From the NCBI RefSeq assembly GCF_019311235.1, contig NZ_JAHWDF010000003.1:1-64000 (forward strand): a stretch of DNA of 64,000 bases, in the 5' to 3' direction. The DNA is from Mesonia aestuariivivens (lineage in GTDB: Bacteria; Bacteroidota; Bacteroidia; Flavobacteriales; Flavobacteriaceae). Shown here one piece after another: positions 7,408-15,760 of the stretch (position 1 is its first letter; the number at the start of each line of letters is the position of its first letter). The notes under the pieces were generated by a model. It did not search any database. It was not told the DNA's origin and worked only from the letters and a program-made list of their open reading frames with translations. A program made the translations under genes and the position numbers.

Positions 7408-8385
7408 TCATATAGTTACCTCTAATAATGTAGATTTATTTGAAGTTAATTTAACTTGATTAAAACAAGCAGGGATTAGTAGTGTTTCACCGGCATGTAA
7501 TGTTTCACTAAAATTATCTACATCTACTTGAGTTTCTCCTTCAATATTCATTAAAATCACAAAACTATCGGTTGCTGTATAATCTAAATGTAAGCTTTTA
7601 GATAGTTGAAGCTGTTTGGTGATAAAATATTGATTCTCTACTAAAGAAGTTTTTTCATTCTCTGTAGCCGAATAATTTACTTTATATTCGTTATTTGCTT
7701 CAAAATCTATGGCTTCTTTGGCTTCTTCTGTATGTAAATCACGCTCATTACCTTCGTTATCTTTACGGTTATAATCGTAAACGCGGTAAGTTATATCTGA
7801 AGTTTGTTGTATTTCTGCTAATACTACTCCTTTACCTATAGCGTGTATTAAACCTGGTTTAATAAAAAAGGTATCGCCAGGCTGCACTTCTTCAAAATTT
7901 AAAATTTCTTCAATAGTATTTTCTTGTAACGATTGGTTATAATCATCTACGCTCACTCCATCTTTAAAACCAACAATTATTCCGCAGTTTTTATCGGCTT
8001 GCATAATGTACCACATTTCAGTTTTACCAAAAGAATTGTGTCGTTCTTTTGCTAAAGTATCGTCTGGATGTAATTGAACTGATAAATTTTCTTTAGCATC
8101 AATAAATTTAATAAGTAAAGGAAATTTATTTTTAAAACGCTTATAAATTGTTTCCCCTACTAATTGTGCTTGATATTCTTCTAGCAATTCTTGTAATGAC
8201 TTTCCTTTTAAACTACCATTTGCTACAATTGAGCAGTCGCCTTTTACATCACTAATTTCCCAACTCTCTCCTATTTGAGTTCCCTTTGAATCTTTATGAA
8301 GATAATTTTTTAGCTTTTCACCACCCCAAATTTTTTCTTTGAGAATGGGTACAAATTTTAATGGATGTAATTTATGGCTACTCAT
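7408..8385 (-). CDS. manA: Class I mannose-6-phosphate isomerase
   Basis: A 325-residue cupin enzyme interconverting mannose 6-phosphate and fructose 6-phosphate, which links glycolysis to GDP-mannose for glycans. Zinc ligands Q104 and H106 lie in NLSVQLHPDD, and further ones in KTEMWYIM and in FIKPGLIHAIG. The signature LAEIQQTSDITYRVYDY is intact. The length matches the short bacterial class I form. Its start overlaps the peroxiredoxin stop by eight bases (ATGAGTAG), so the genes are cotranscribed from idi onwards. Confidence 0.92.
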   Translation of the reverse strand: MSSHKLHPLKFVPILKEKIWGGEKLKNYLHKDSKGTQIGESWEISDVKGDCSIVANGSLKGKSLQELLEEYQAQLVGETIYKRFKNKFPLLIKFIDAKENLSVQLHPDDTLAKERHNSFGKTEMWYIMQADKNCGIIVGFKDGVSVDDYNQSLQENTIEEILNFEEVQPGDTFFIKPGLIHAIGKGVVLAEIQQTSDITYRVYDYNRKDNEGNERDLHTEEAKEAIDFEANNEYKVNYSATENEKTSLVENQYFITKQLQLSKSLHLDYTATDSFVILMNIEGETQVDVDNFSETLHAGETLLIPACFNQVKLTSNKSTLLEVTI

Positions 8386-8839
8386 TGCTTATTTTTTTTA
8401 CCGTCTCTAAAGCTTTTTCCATATGTTGGGAAGCACTAAGACTATTAAACTTAAATTTTATAATTCCGTTTTTATCAATCACAAAAGTTTCTCTTCCTGG
8501 GATTAACCCTAATAAGTGACCCTTTACACCAAATTTCTTTCTAATATCTTCTGTAGGATCTGAAAGAAAAGTATACGGTAATTGGTGTTTTTTACTAAAT
8601 TTTTGATGTGACTCTACAGAATCTGAACTTATCCCTACTACTTCTGCTCCTAATTTTTTAAATTCTTCGTAGCTATCTCTAAAACTACAGGCTTCTTTAG
8701 TACAGCCAGGAGTAAAATTTTTAGGATAAAAATAAATTACTAATACCTTATCTCCTATTACCTTGTTAGATTTAAAAAGATTTCCTTCATGATCTGTAAG
8801 AGTGAATGATGGTATTTTATCGCCTATTTTAAGTTTCAT
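8378..8839 (-). CDS. bcp: Thioredoxin-dependent thiol peroxidase (Bcp/PrxQ)
   Basis: A 153-residue atypical 2-Cys peroxiredoxin that reduces hydrogen and organic peroxides using thioredoxin. The peroxidatic C46 is in NFTPGCTKEAC, and the resolving C51 five residues later is the pattern of the alpha-type Bcp. The PxxxT/SxxC site and R125-region conserved residues are present. It is cytoplasmic, with no signal peptide. It sits between the PTPS-like gene and manA in a tight operon. Confidence 0.92.
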   Translation of the reverse strand: MKLKIGDKIPSFTLTDHEGNLFKSNKVIGDKVLVIYFYPKNFTPGCTKEACSFRDSYEEFKKLGAEVVGISSDSVESHQKFSKKHQLPYTFLSDPTEDIRKKFGVKGHLLGLIPGRETFVIDKNGIIKFKFNSLSASQHMEKALETVKKISNE

Positions 8840-8848
8840 AAATTATGA

Positions 8849-9262
8849 TTAACCGTTATAAGTTACAAAATTTCTAGGAGTTTCATATAATGTAATTTCT
8901 AATGATAAGTTAGAATTAATTTCATCTCTTAATCGTTTCCAAATGACCATAGAAATATTTTCTGCGGTAGGATTTAAGTTTTTAAATTCTTCAACTTCAA
9001 TATTTAAATTTTTATGATCAAAATGGTTTTCTATTTTTTGATAAATTAAATTCTTCAGCAATTTCATATCCATTACAAAACCGGTCTCTTGATCTACAGC
9101 TCCGGTTACAGAAACGATAAGTTCATAATTATGACCGTGATAGTTGGGATTGCTACATTTACCAAAAACTTGTTCGTTTTTTTCATCGCTCCATTCTTTT
9201 TTAAATAAACGATGTGCTGCATTAAAATGAGCTTTTCTACTGACTGTAACTTTATTACCCAT
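8849..9262 (-). CDS. 6-pyruvoyl-tetrahydropterin synthase / QueD-family protein
   Basis: A 137-residue T-fold enzyme acting on 7,8-dihydroneopterin triphosphate. Zinc ligands are H17 (FNAAH) and H42 and H44 (HGH), and the catalytic cysteine is C36. The spacing is C-x5-HGH, the pattern associated with the tetrahydropterin-forming PTPS-II subgroup rather than C-x3-HGH of classical QueD, so a pterin product is possible instead of queuosine precursor. The start codon overlaps the idi stop (TAATG). No queC or queE gene is in the window. Confidence 0.85.
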   Translation of the reverse strand: MGNKVTVSRKAHFNAAHRLFKKEWSDEKNEQVFGKCSNPNYHGHNYELIVSVTGAVDQETGFVMDMKLLKNLIYQKIENHFDHKNLNIEVEEFKNLNPTAENISMVIWKRLRDEINSNLSLEITLYETPRNFVTYNG

Positions 9263-9774
9263 TATTTAATTGAATTATAATGCTTATCGAAAATAATTTT
9301 AAACCAAGCGGTATAGTTAGAAGGGTTTTCTTTTAAGTCTTTCTTTACCTCTTCTAAGTTCATCCATTTCCAAGCGGCAACTTCTGCAGGGTTTATCGTT
9401 GGCTCACCATTATATTTACCTATTAGAATATAATCGTATTCGTGCTCGCTTAAACCATTATCAAAAGGAGCTTTATAAATAAAAGAAATGGTTTCTTCTA
9501 GATCTGTTGTAAAGCCCATTTCTTCCATTAATCGTCTTTTACCTGCGTCTATATTGGTTTCTCCCTCTCTTTGATGGCTACAACAGGTGTTGGTCCATAA
9601 ACCAGGAGAATGATATTTTGATAAGGCACGTTGCTGAAGCATTACTTCACCTTGATCGTTATATACAAAAACAGAAAATGCACGATGTAATAAAGCTTTT
9701 TCGTGAGCTTCAATTTTTTCCATTAAGCCAACTTGCTCATCTTGTTCGTTAACAAGGATAACTTTTTCTTCCAT
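9262..9774 (-). CDS. idi: Type 1 isopentenyl-diphosphate delta-isomerase
   Basis: About 170 residues. A Nudix-fold enzyme converting isopentenyl diphosphate to dimethylallyl diphosphate for isoprenoids such as carotenoids and menaquinone. It shows TNTCCSH (catalytic cysteine about C65, metal ligand H67), REGETNIDAGKRRLMEEMGF as the Nudix region, and SEHEYDYIL with the catalytic glutamate. The ATG at 9774 is chosen; an in-frame TTG at 9783 is part of the -7 box TAGCTTTG. First gene of the idi-PTPS-bcp-manA operon. Confidence 0.93.
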   Translation of the reverse strand: MEEKVILVNEQDEQVGLMEKIEAHEKALLHRAFSVFVYNDQGEVMLQQRALSKYHSPGLWTNTCCSHQREGETNIDAGKRRLMEEMGFTTDLEETISFIYKAPFDNGLSEHEYDYILIGKYNGEPTINPAEVAAWKWMNLEEVKKDLKENPSNYTAWFKIIFDKHYNSIK

Positions 9775-9780
9775 AGCTTT

Positions 9781-9788
9781 CAAAGCTA
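9781..9788 (-). promoter_or_regulatory. idi operon promoter -7 box
   Basis: TAGCTTTG on the minus strand matches TAnnTTTG and ends six bases before the idi ATG, so the mRNA would have almost no 5' leader. Confidence 0.65.
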
Positions 9789-9932
9789 CAAAATCAATTA
9801 TAAATTTCTTAATTATTCATTTACTTATCTTTCTTTTTATAGTAAGAAAATTAATATTTAATGACCTAAACCCCTAAATTGAAACCTTCAAAATATACTC
9901 TTAGTAACAGTTAGATTAATTTTTTTTAAAAC

Positions 9933-9962
9933 TTGTTAAGGTACAAGAAAACAATATCTTTG
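9933..9962 (+). promoter_or_regulatory. prfC promoter, leaderless arrangement
   Basis: TTG (9933-9935), 19 bases, TATCTTTG (9955-9962), then CAGC and the prfC ATG at 9967. It fits the Bacteroidota consensus exactly. The start site should fall on or within a base or two of the ATG, giving a leaderless mRNA. Confidence 0.8.
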
Positions 9963-9966
9963 CAGC

Positions 9967-11553
9967 ATGAGTTTTATAGAAGAAATAAATAGAAGAAGAA
10001 CGTTTGGTATCGTTTCTCACCCCGATGCCGGTAAAACAACGTTAACAGAAAAGTTGTTACTTTTTGGTGGAGCTATTCAAGAAGCTGGAGCGGTAAAGTC
10101 TAATAAAATTAAAAAAGGAGCTACGAGTGACTTTATGGAAATTGAACGCCAGAGAGGAATTTCTGTCGCTACCTCTGTATTAGCTTTTGAATATCGTGAT
10201 ATAAAGATAAATATTTTAGACACCCCTGGCCACAAAGATTTTGCTGAAGATACATTTAGAACATTAACTGCTGTAGATAGTGTAATTGTAGTAATAGATG
10301 TTGCTAAAGGTGTAGAGGAACAAACCGAAAAACTTGTTGAAGTTTGTAGAATGCGAAAAATACCGATGATCGTTTTTATTAATAAAATGGATCGTGAGGG
10401 TAAAGACGCATTTGATTTATTAGATGAAATTGAACAAAAACTAAACCTTACTGTTTGCCCTTTAAGTTTCCCTATTGGTATGGGCTACGATTTTAAAGGA
10501 ATTTACAACATCTGGGAAAAAAATATTAATTTATTTACCGGTGACCCTCGAAAAGATATTGAAGAAACAATTGAAATTTCAGATTTAAGTTCTTCAGATT
10601 TGGATGATTTAATTGGTGAAAAAGCAGCCAACACACTAAGAGAAGAGATAGATTTAACACAAGGAGTTTATCCAGATTTTGATAAAAATGCTTACCAAGC
10701 AGGAGATTTACAACCTGTATTTTTTGGTTCTGCTTTAAATAATTTTGGAGTTAGAGAATTATTAGATTGCTTTGTAGATATAGCTCCTTCGCCTCGACCT
10801 AAAGAGAGTGATACGAGAATTGTAGAGCCTAAAGAAAAAGGGTTTACTGGCTTTGTATTTAAAATTCACGCTAACATGGATCCTAAACACCGTGATCGTT
10901 TGGCGTTTATTAAAATTGTTTCGGGAAAATTTGAAAGAAATGTACCGTATTTACATGTAAGGCATAATAAAAAATTACGATTTAGCAGTCCCAATGCTTT
11001 TTTCGCTGAAAAGAAAGAAATTGTAGACACATCTTACCCTGGTGATATTGTAGGTCTTCATGATACTGGTAATTTTAAAATTGGAGATACTCTTACCGAA
11101 GGTGAAATTTTAAATTATAAAGGTATTCCTAGCTTTTCACCAGAACATTTTAGGTATATTAATAATGCCGACCCTATGAAGTCTAAGCAATTAGAAAAAG
11201 GTATCGATCAGTTAATGGATGAAGGAGTGGCACAATTATTTCGATTAGAATTAAATAATAGAAAAGTTATTGGTACGGTTGGTGCGCTTCAATATGAAGT
11301 AATTCAATACAGATTAGAGCATGAATATGGTGCCAAATGTACCTACGAACCCCTAAACGTACACAAAGCTTGTTGGGTAGAACCTGAAAATGAAAAGAGC
11401 GAAGAGTTTAAAGAATTTAAAAGAGTTAAGAATAAATACTTAGCTAAAGACAAACGAGGTCAATTGGTATTTTTAGCAGATTCTATGTTTAGTTTGCAAA
11501 TGACTGAACAGAAATACAAGAATATTAAATTCCATTATACTTCTGAGTTTTAA
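9967..11553 (+). CDS. prfC: Peptide chain release factor 3
   Basis: A 528-residue translational GTPase that recycles RF1/RF2 from terminating ribosomes. The P-loop SHPDAGKTT (residues 17-25), switch I region QRGISVATS, switch II DTPGHKDF, and NKMD are intact. Domain II and the RF3 C-terminal domain follow, and the length matches the family (about 525-530). The protein is cytoplasmic. It is a single gene with its own promoter and a terminator downstream. EF-G is excluded by length and by the RF3-type motifs. Confidence 0.96.
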   Translation: MSFIEEINRRRTFGIVSHPDAGKTTLTEKLLLFGGAIQEAGAVKSNKIKKGATSDFMEIERQRGISVATSVLAFEYRDIKINILDTPGHKDFAEDTFRTLTAVDSVIVVIDVAKGVEEQTEKLVEVCRMRKIPMIVFINKMDREGKDAFDLLDEIEQKLNLTVCPLSFPIGMGYDFKGIYNIWEKNINLFTGDPRKDIEETIEISDLSSSDLDDLIGEKAANTLREEIDLTQGVYPDFDKNAYQAGDLQPVFFGSALNNFGVRELLDCFVDIAPSPRPKESDTRIVEPKEKGFTGFVFKIHANMDPKHRDRLAFIKIVSGKFERNVPYLHVRHNKKLRFSSPNAFFAEKKEIVDTSYPGDIVGLHDTGNFKIGDTLTEGEILNYKGIPSFSPEHFRYINNADPMKSKQLEKGIDQLMDEGVAQLFRLELNNRKVIGTVGALQYEVIQYRLEHEYGAKCTYEPLNVHKACWVEPENEKSEEFKEFKRVKNKYLAKDKRGQLVFLADSMFSLQMTEQKYKNIKFHYTSEF

Positions 11554-11572
11554 TTTCAGAAAAACACACACA

Positions 11573-11604
11573 AAAAAATCCGAAGCTAAAAACTTCGGAT
11601 TTTT
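11573..11604. terminator. Bidirectional terminator after prfC
   Basis: AAATCCGAAG (11576-11585) pairs with CTTCGGATTT (11593-11602) around a seven-base loop, flanked by A- and T-runs. It serves prfC and the convergent T9SS gene. Confidence 0.9.
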
Positions 11605-11616
11605 ATTTACTAATAT

Positions 11617-12318
11617 TTACTTTTTAACAATTTTCTTTAAGCTTTGCCCAATTTCACTTTCAATTTTCACAAAATAAACACCTTTTGAAAGTTGTGAGAC
11701 GTCATAATTAGTTTGACTTTCCTTAAAACGCAACACCTCTTTTCCGTTAACAGAAAAAACACGAATAGATTTTATTTTTTCGCCTGAACTCATTTCTACT
11801 TGAAAGCTGTTTGCCGTAGGATTAGGGTAAAGGCTAAACGCTACTTTTTTCTTACCCCGCACCGCAAGTTGTTGGTTACGGTAAATAGCTTGATCTCCAT
11901 TAGCATTGGTAATTGTTAACACAATATAATTGGGTTGGGTGGTAAAAGTGTAAGAAAAAGGGTTGGATATAGTATTAATGCTTAATATTAACTCATGAAA
12001 AAAAAAATCATCATATTCTACAACATATTGCGGCAACCCGTCACAATCCAAAGGTGTACCCGCATCATTAATATTAAAAGTTTGATTTTGACTATAGATT
12101 AGTGTTCCCTCAATGGGGTAACAAGGAGCACTAAGTAAATAATCTGCACTGTTAGAAAAATCTGCATTATAATTATTTTCAAATTCACTGGGAACCAAAA
12201 AATCTGCATTGTTAATGATAATTTTCTCCAGATACCACGTATGATCTTCTAGAGGAGCTACTTGTGCAAAACTATTAAAGCTTAGCATACAAATTATTAG
12301 TTTTATAATTGTTTTCAT
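11617..12318 (-). CDS. T9SS-secreted small protein with type A sorting domain
   Basis: A 233-residue protein. A signal peptide (about 1-18, ending SFAQ) precedes a beta-rich N-terminal domain (WYLEKIIINN, cysteine pairs near SAPCYP and PLDCDG) that looks lipocalin/META-like, though I cannot assign it firmly. The C-terminal 75 residues form a type A T9SS domain: YPNPTANSFQVE, VFSVNGKEV and GVYFVKIESEIGQSLKKIVKK. It should be exported by Sec, cross the outer membrane by T9SS, and be surface-bound or released. It lies 11 bases after the subtilase gene and is probably its cotranscribed partner. Confidence 0.82.
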   Translation of the reverse strand: MKTIIKLIICMLSFNSFAQVAPLEDHTWYLEKIIINNADFLVPSEFENNYNADFSNSADYLLSAPCYPIEGTLIYSQNQTFNINDAGTPLDCDGLPQYVVEYDDFFFHELILSINTISNPFSYTFTTQPNYIVLTITNANGDQAIYRNQQLAVRGKKKVAFSLYPNPTANSFQVEMSSGEKIKSIRVFSVNGKEVLRFKESQTNYDVSQLSKGVYFVKIESEIGQSLKKIVKK

Positions 12319-12329
12319 GATTTTATTTT

Positions 12330-15191
12330 TTACTGAATTATTAGATTTTTAGTTTCGATGATTTCGCCGTCACAAGAAAGAGCAACCACATAGATTCCTG
12401 GAGTATATGTGGAAACATCTACATTCAAATCGGGATTATTTACGTTTAATATATAGTTGTTACTTACAGCGGTTTGTATGGAAGTAATACTAATGTAACC
12501 TGAAACAGCACCCTGTGCTTCATACGTTACCAGTACTTGGTCGTTGGCAGGGTTCGGGCTTAAACTTTCAAGTTTATAGGGGCTTTCACTATTTACGCTA
12601 GTATAATCTTTATGTCCGTCACTATCTGCAATAATTTCCAACTTATATTCTTGCGCTATAGGGTCCGTTACAGTTAATTGTACTCCCATATGTACTAATT
12701 CTCCCTGTTCATCATACCAATTGTAGATAGCATTTTCATTGATAGAAATAGCTTTTAATGTAGTCGTATTGTTAATTCTTTCACGTTCTCCTTCTGCTTC
12801 AAAATCAGGTCTTGATACATCCCTTCTAACATTGAAGGTAAAGCCTCCTTTACTTTCATCACGAGATACATCATACTGTTCTATATGTAACTCAAAATTA
12901 TCTTGAGAATCTACTTCATCAGTTAAAAAGTTCACTTCTAATGTAATGAGCCCTCCTTCATCAGACCCAAAAGGAACATTTGTTAATTGGGCATGGTTAC
13001 CAGTAAGTAAAATACGATGCTTTTCTTTATTAACTATTTCATAGTTTCTCCCTTCTCCACTATTTCTTAACCAATTATCCCAAATCGTCTCATCTAATTC
13101 TATAGAGATTTCTGCCTGCTTCCAGATGTTGGTATTGTTAGCTCCAACCGTAAAAAAATTAAAGTCTACAACTGTAGGCGTTTCTGAAAAATAATTACCT
13201 GCGGTAATGGTTCCTTTTGGACCACCGCTTACATTAAGTACCGTGGTATTTTTATAGGCTATATTGTTATTGTTACGGGTATTGGTAGATACATTGGTAA
13301 CTTCTGTAAAGGTCATAGGATCATTAGGTGCTTCTATCCTTGCCAAGAAACAGAACATCCAAGGTTTGGTGAAATTTCCGTTATTTTCATAATCATCTGG
13401 GTTATGTGGTTGCCATTCAAATTCAAGAATGGTAGATTCCCCAGGGGCTAATACAGGTATATTTTGTGCTCCAACATCATTGCCTATAGGCAAATTATTT
13501 TGCGTAGCTCCTGTACTCCAAACCACAGGCCAAGTTTGAGAAACACCTCCTTTTGCCCAGTATAGTTTTAACTCTTCTGTACCTAGGGAGGTTTCACAGC
13601 TGTTATTGGTTACTTTTACATATACGTATACGGGCGTTTGGTTGCTCACATAATGTAAATCTTGATGTTCTTGTACCAAATGACCGTCAGGTTGGTTACG
13701 CACCCAGATATCGGGACTGTTCCAAATAGGGTTGGTCACTGTATCTGGTTCTATACCAAAGTCATCATCAGAATTTTGCATCATCAAATCCAATCCTGCT
13801 GTGGGGTTGGCTAAACATTTTGCCTGTAGAACCGCTGCATAGGCATTTACCCTACCTGCACCTAACATATCAATATAGGGTTGGTTTTCAGGGATCTGGT
13901 AAATATCTACAGCAGTATCCATTAAAATTTGTTTTACTTGGTCTGGGGTTATATTAGGGTTTACATCATACATTAAAGCAGCAATACCACAAACAAAAGG
14001 ACCAGAATAAGAAGTTCCAAACCCTGTAGCATATTTATTATCTAAATTCGTAGAAGGAATACCATAGCCCGGAGCCACAATATCTATTTTGTCGTTATGG
14101 GTAAAAGTGTAATAGTCATCGCCAATAACAAACTCATGCACATCCTTCCAGCCCCAAGCATTACCGTTGGAATCAGTATATCCGTATGGATTATTATGTC
14201 CTACGGTGCCTACAGAAATCACATGATCATAAGATGCTGGATAAGCGTAGCCTTGATGGCCTCCGTTAGCATCAGGGCAGTAATTTTTCCAATTACCATT
14301 GCCGCCAGCAGTAATTACAGTCACTCCATATTGCTCCCAAATTTCTTTATAGACTAATGCATTTGCTTGTATATAATTACAACTTTCTAATTTGCTATGG
14401 GTAATAACCTTAACGTTTGGATGATTTTGTACTATATATAAAAGACTCATCGGTAAAGGTCCTGCGTTTGGAAAATTAGGATCGGTAGATGTATTTGACG
14501 ATCCTCCATTTGAAGTAACCATACTCGTATTGTAGCCTATAGAGGCAATACCAATACCGTTATCTGTGTCTGCTGCTGCACACCCAGCCACCTTGGTACC
14601 ATGCCAAGTTGTGCTGCTACCTGGGTTAGAAGGTATGGAGCCATAATGTTGGGAAATTTTATTAACTAGGTCAGGATGGTTTGGGTTTATACGACTATCT
14701 CTAATACCAATTGCGATGTTAGGATTTCCTGTAGATAGGTTCCAAGCTTGTTTTGCATTTACTAAATCTAAATGTGCATACGAGCTTGCAGGTAAACTTA
14801 TAGTTGACCCCTGTGAAGTTACTCCCTGTGTAGGTATATTGGCATTAGATATATAATCATCTGGTATGCTTAACTCTTCAAAGTCTTGGGTTCCCAAAAA
14901 GTCGGCATAGGGTATATCTTCAAAAGCATAGAAACTATTGACTAATGTATCAGAGGTTACCCCAACATAGTACATACGTTGAAGACGTTCGGTCAAAGCT
15001 CCAGGGAATGCTTTTTTAAAAACATATACAGTTTGGTTATTAATAAATGAATTGAATTCATTATTCTCAAAAGTTAAGGTTAAAACCTGACTTTCTCTAT
15101 CTCTAGTTTTACTGAGTGGCTCTAAATCTCCAGCTTCTTTTTCTTCTACATAATAGTAATAAACTTCTGGGTAAGTTTCTTGTGCCCACAT
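12330..15191 (-). CDS. Subtilisin-like (S8) protease, T9SS cargo, signal peptide out of frame
   Basis: The open frame gives 953 residues from ATG 15191. A propeptide-like region (1-125) precedes an S8 domain: D165 (GIRDSRIN), H197 (WHGTKVAG), oxyanion N298 (AGGNGN), S394 (GTSYSGP). Beta-rich regions follow, then a type A T9SS domain (LSPNPANDQVLVTYE, GIYVVALSCDGE). The frame continues upstream as a signal peptide, KKLLTYLLTLASSVMWAQ, but the natural ATG at 15237 is one base out of phase and meets TAG at codon 13. Five GTAA repeats and a T7 tract lie between. As sequenced the gene would not be exported. By eye it is richer in G+C than its neighbours. Confidence 0.85.
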   Translation of the reverse strand: MWAQETYPEVYYYYVEEKEAGDLEPLSKTRDRESQVLTLTFENNEFNSFINNQTVYVFKKAFPGALTERLQRMYYVGVTSDTLVNSFYAFEDIPYADFLGTQDFEELSIPDDYISNANIPTQGVTSQGSTISLPASSYAHLDLVNAKQAWNLSTGNPNIAIGIRDSRINPNHPDLVNKISQHYGSIPSNPGSSTTWHGTKVAGCAAADTDNGIGIASIGYNTSMVTSNGGSSNTSTDPNFPNAGPLPMSLLYIVQNHPNVKVITHSKLESCNYIQANALVYKEIWEQYGVTVITAGGNGNWKNYCPDANGGHQGYAYPASYDHVISVGTVGHNNPYGYTDSNGNAWGWKDVHEFVIGDDYYTFTHNDKIDIVAPGYGIPSTNLDNKYATGFGTSYSGPFVCGIAALMYDVNPNITPDQVKQILMDTAVDIYQIPENQPYIDMLGAGRVNAYAAVLQAKCLANPTAGLDLMMQNSDDDFGIEPDTVTNPIWNSPDIWVRNQPDGHLVQEHQDLHYVSNQTPVYVYVKVTNNSCETSLGTEELKLYWAKGGVSQTWPVVWSTGATQNNLPIGNDVGAQNIPVLAPGESTILEFEWQPHNPDDYENNGNFTKPWMFCFLARIEAPNDPMTFTEVTNVSTNTRNNNNIAYKNTTVLNVSGGPKGTITAGNYFSETPTVVDFNFFTVGANNTNIWKQAEISIELDETIWDNWLRNSGEGRNYEIVNKEKHRILLTGNHAQLTNVPFGSDEGGLITLEVNFLTDEVDSQDNFELHIEQYDVSRDESKGGFTFNVRRDVSRPDFEAEGERERINNTTTLKAISINENAIYNWYDEQGELVHMGVQLTVTDPIAQEYKLEIIADSDGHKDYTSVNSESPYKLESLSPNPANDQVLVTYEAQGAVSGYISITSIQTAVSNNYILNVNNPDLNVDVSTYTPGIYVVALSCDGEIIETKNLIIQ

Positions 15192-15207
15192 TACTGAACT
15201 AGCTAAT

Positions 15208-15234
15208 GTAAGTAAGTAAGTAAGTAATTTTTTT
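15208..15234. repeat. (GTAA)5 tetranucleotide repeat plus T7 tract at the protease start
   Basis: Five perfect GTAA units (15208-15227; TTAC on the coding strand) are followed by seven T (15228-15234), directly inside the ATG at 15237-15235. One unit or one base fewer would bring ATG 15237 into frame with the signal peptide and protease. This is the classical layout of a slipped-strand phase-variation tract. Confidence 0.85.
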
Positions 15235-15354
15235 CATAATTTATTGGTTTGGTTAATGTTATAAAGCTATGATTAAAATATCACTAACGCAAATCATTTT
15301 TTATTTCAGTGATAGATACCGGTCTTGTATATATTATGATTAAATAGTATAAAA

Positions 15355-15382
15355 AAACTCCGAAGCTTTCACTTCGGAGTTT
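15355..15382 (-). terminator. Terminator after the DUF3467 gene
   Basis: AAACTCCGAAG (15355-15365) pairs with CTTCGGAGTTT (15372-15382), and a run of T follows on the minus strand. It ends the rpoBC/DUF3467 transcription unit. Confidence 0.9.
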
Positions 15383-15388
15383 TCAGTT

Positions 15389-15709
15389 TTATGCCTGACC
15401 AGTTGGGCCAAAATTTAATGGAATTGGCGGTTTGTCGTAATCTTTGATTTCACCGTGAGCCTTTTCAAAACGATTTATATTATCTCCTAACGCTTTTAAT
15501 AAACGCTTGGCATGCTGCGGAGTTAAAATAATTCTTGATTTCACTTTGCTCTTTGGTGCACCTGGCATAATATTTACAAAATCTACCACAAACTCAGAAG
15601 CTGAATGATTAATAATAGCCAAGTTACTATAAGTACCTTGTGCTGTTGCTTCATCTAATTCTATATTCAGTTGCTTCTGATTATTTTTTTTATCTTTTTC
15701 TTCACTCAT
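15389..15709 (-). CDS. DUF3467 family protein
   Basis: A 106-residue soluble protein. The core TYSNLAIINHSASEFVVDFVNIMPGAPKSKV, SRIILTPQHAKRLLKAL and DNINRFEKAHG are hallmarks of DUF3467, a short family of unknown function found in many bacteria. In Bacteroidota it commonly lies after rpoC, as here, which hints at a link to RNA polymerase or its regulation; that is inference. A hairpin separates it from rpoC, so it may receive only part of the rpoC transcription. Confidence 0.85.
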   Translation of the reverse strand: MSEEKDKKNNQKQLNIELDEATAQGTYSNLAIINHSASEFVVDFVNIMPGAPKSKVKSRIILTPQHAKRLLKALGDNINRFEKAHGEIKDYDKPPIPLNFGPTGQA

Positions 15710-15726
15710 AATATGCTGTATAAAAG

Positions 15727-15755
15727 AAAAACCCGACTATTACTAGTCGGGTTTT
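15727..15755 (-). terminator. Hairpin between rpoC and DUF3467
   Basis: AACCCGACTA (15730-15739) pairs with TAGTCGGGTT (15744-15753) around a four-base loop. On the minus strand it is followed by TTTTCTTTTA. It is probably a terminator, perhaps partial, since a coding gene follows on the same strand. Confidence 0.8.
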
Positions 15756-15760
15756 AAATA

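Noticed and set aside
14097-14357. A short frame opposite the subtilase
   Set aside because: It lies over the catalytic domain and is explained by that gene's coding constraint.
15192-15237. A pseudogene caused by random frameshift
   Set aside because: A chance mutation is possible, but the frameshift lies exactly at a five-unit tetranucleotide repeat and homopolymer, and the rest of the frame is open and conserved, so a reversible switch is more likely.
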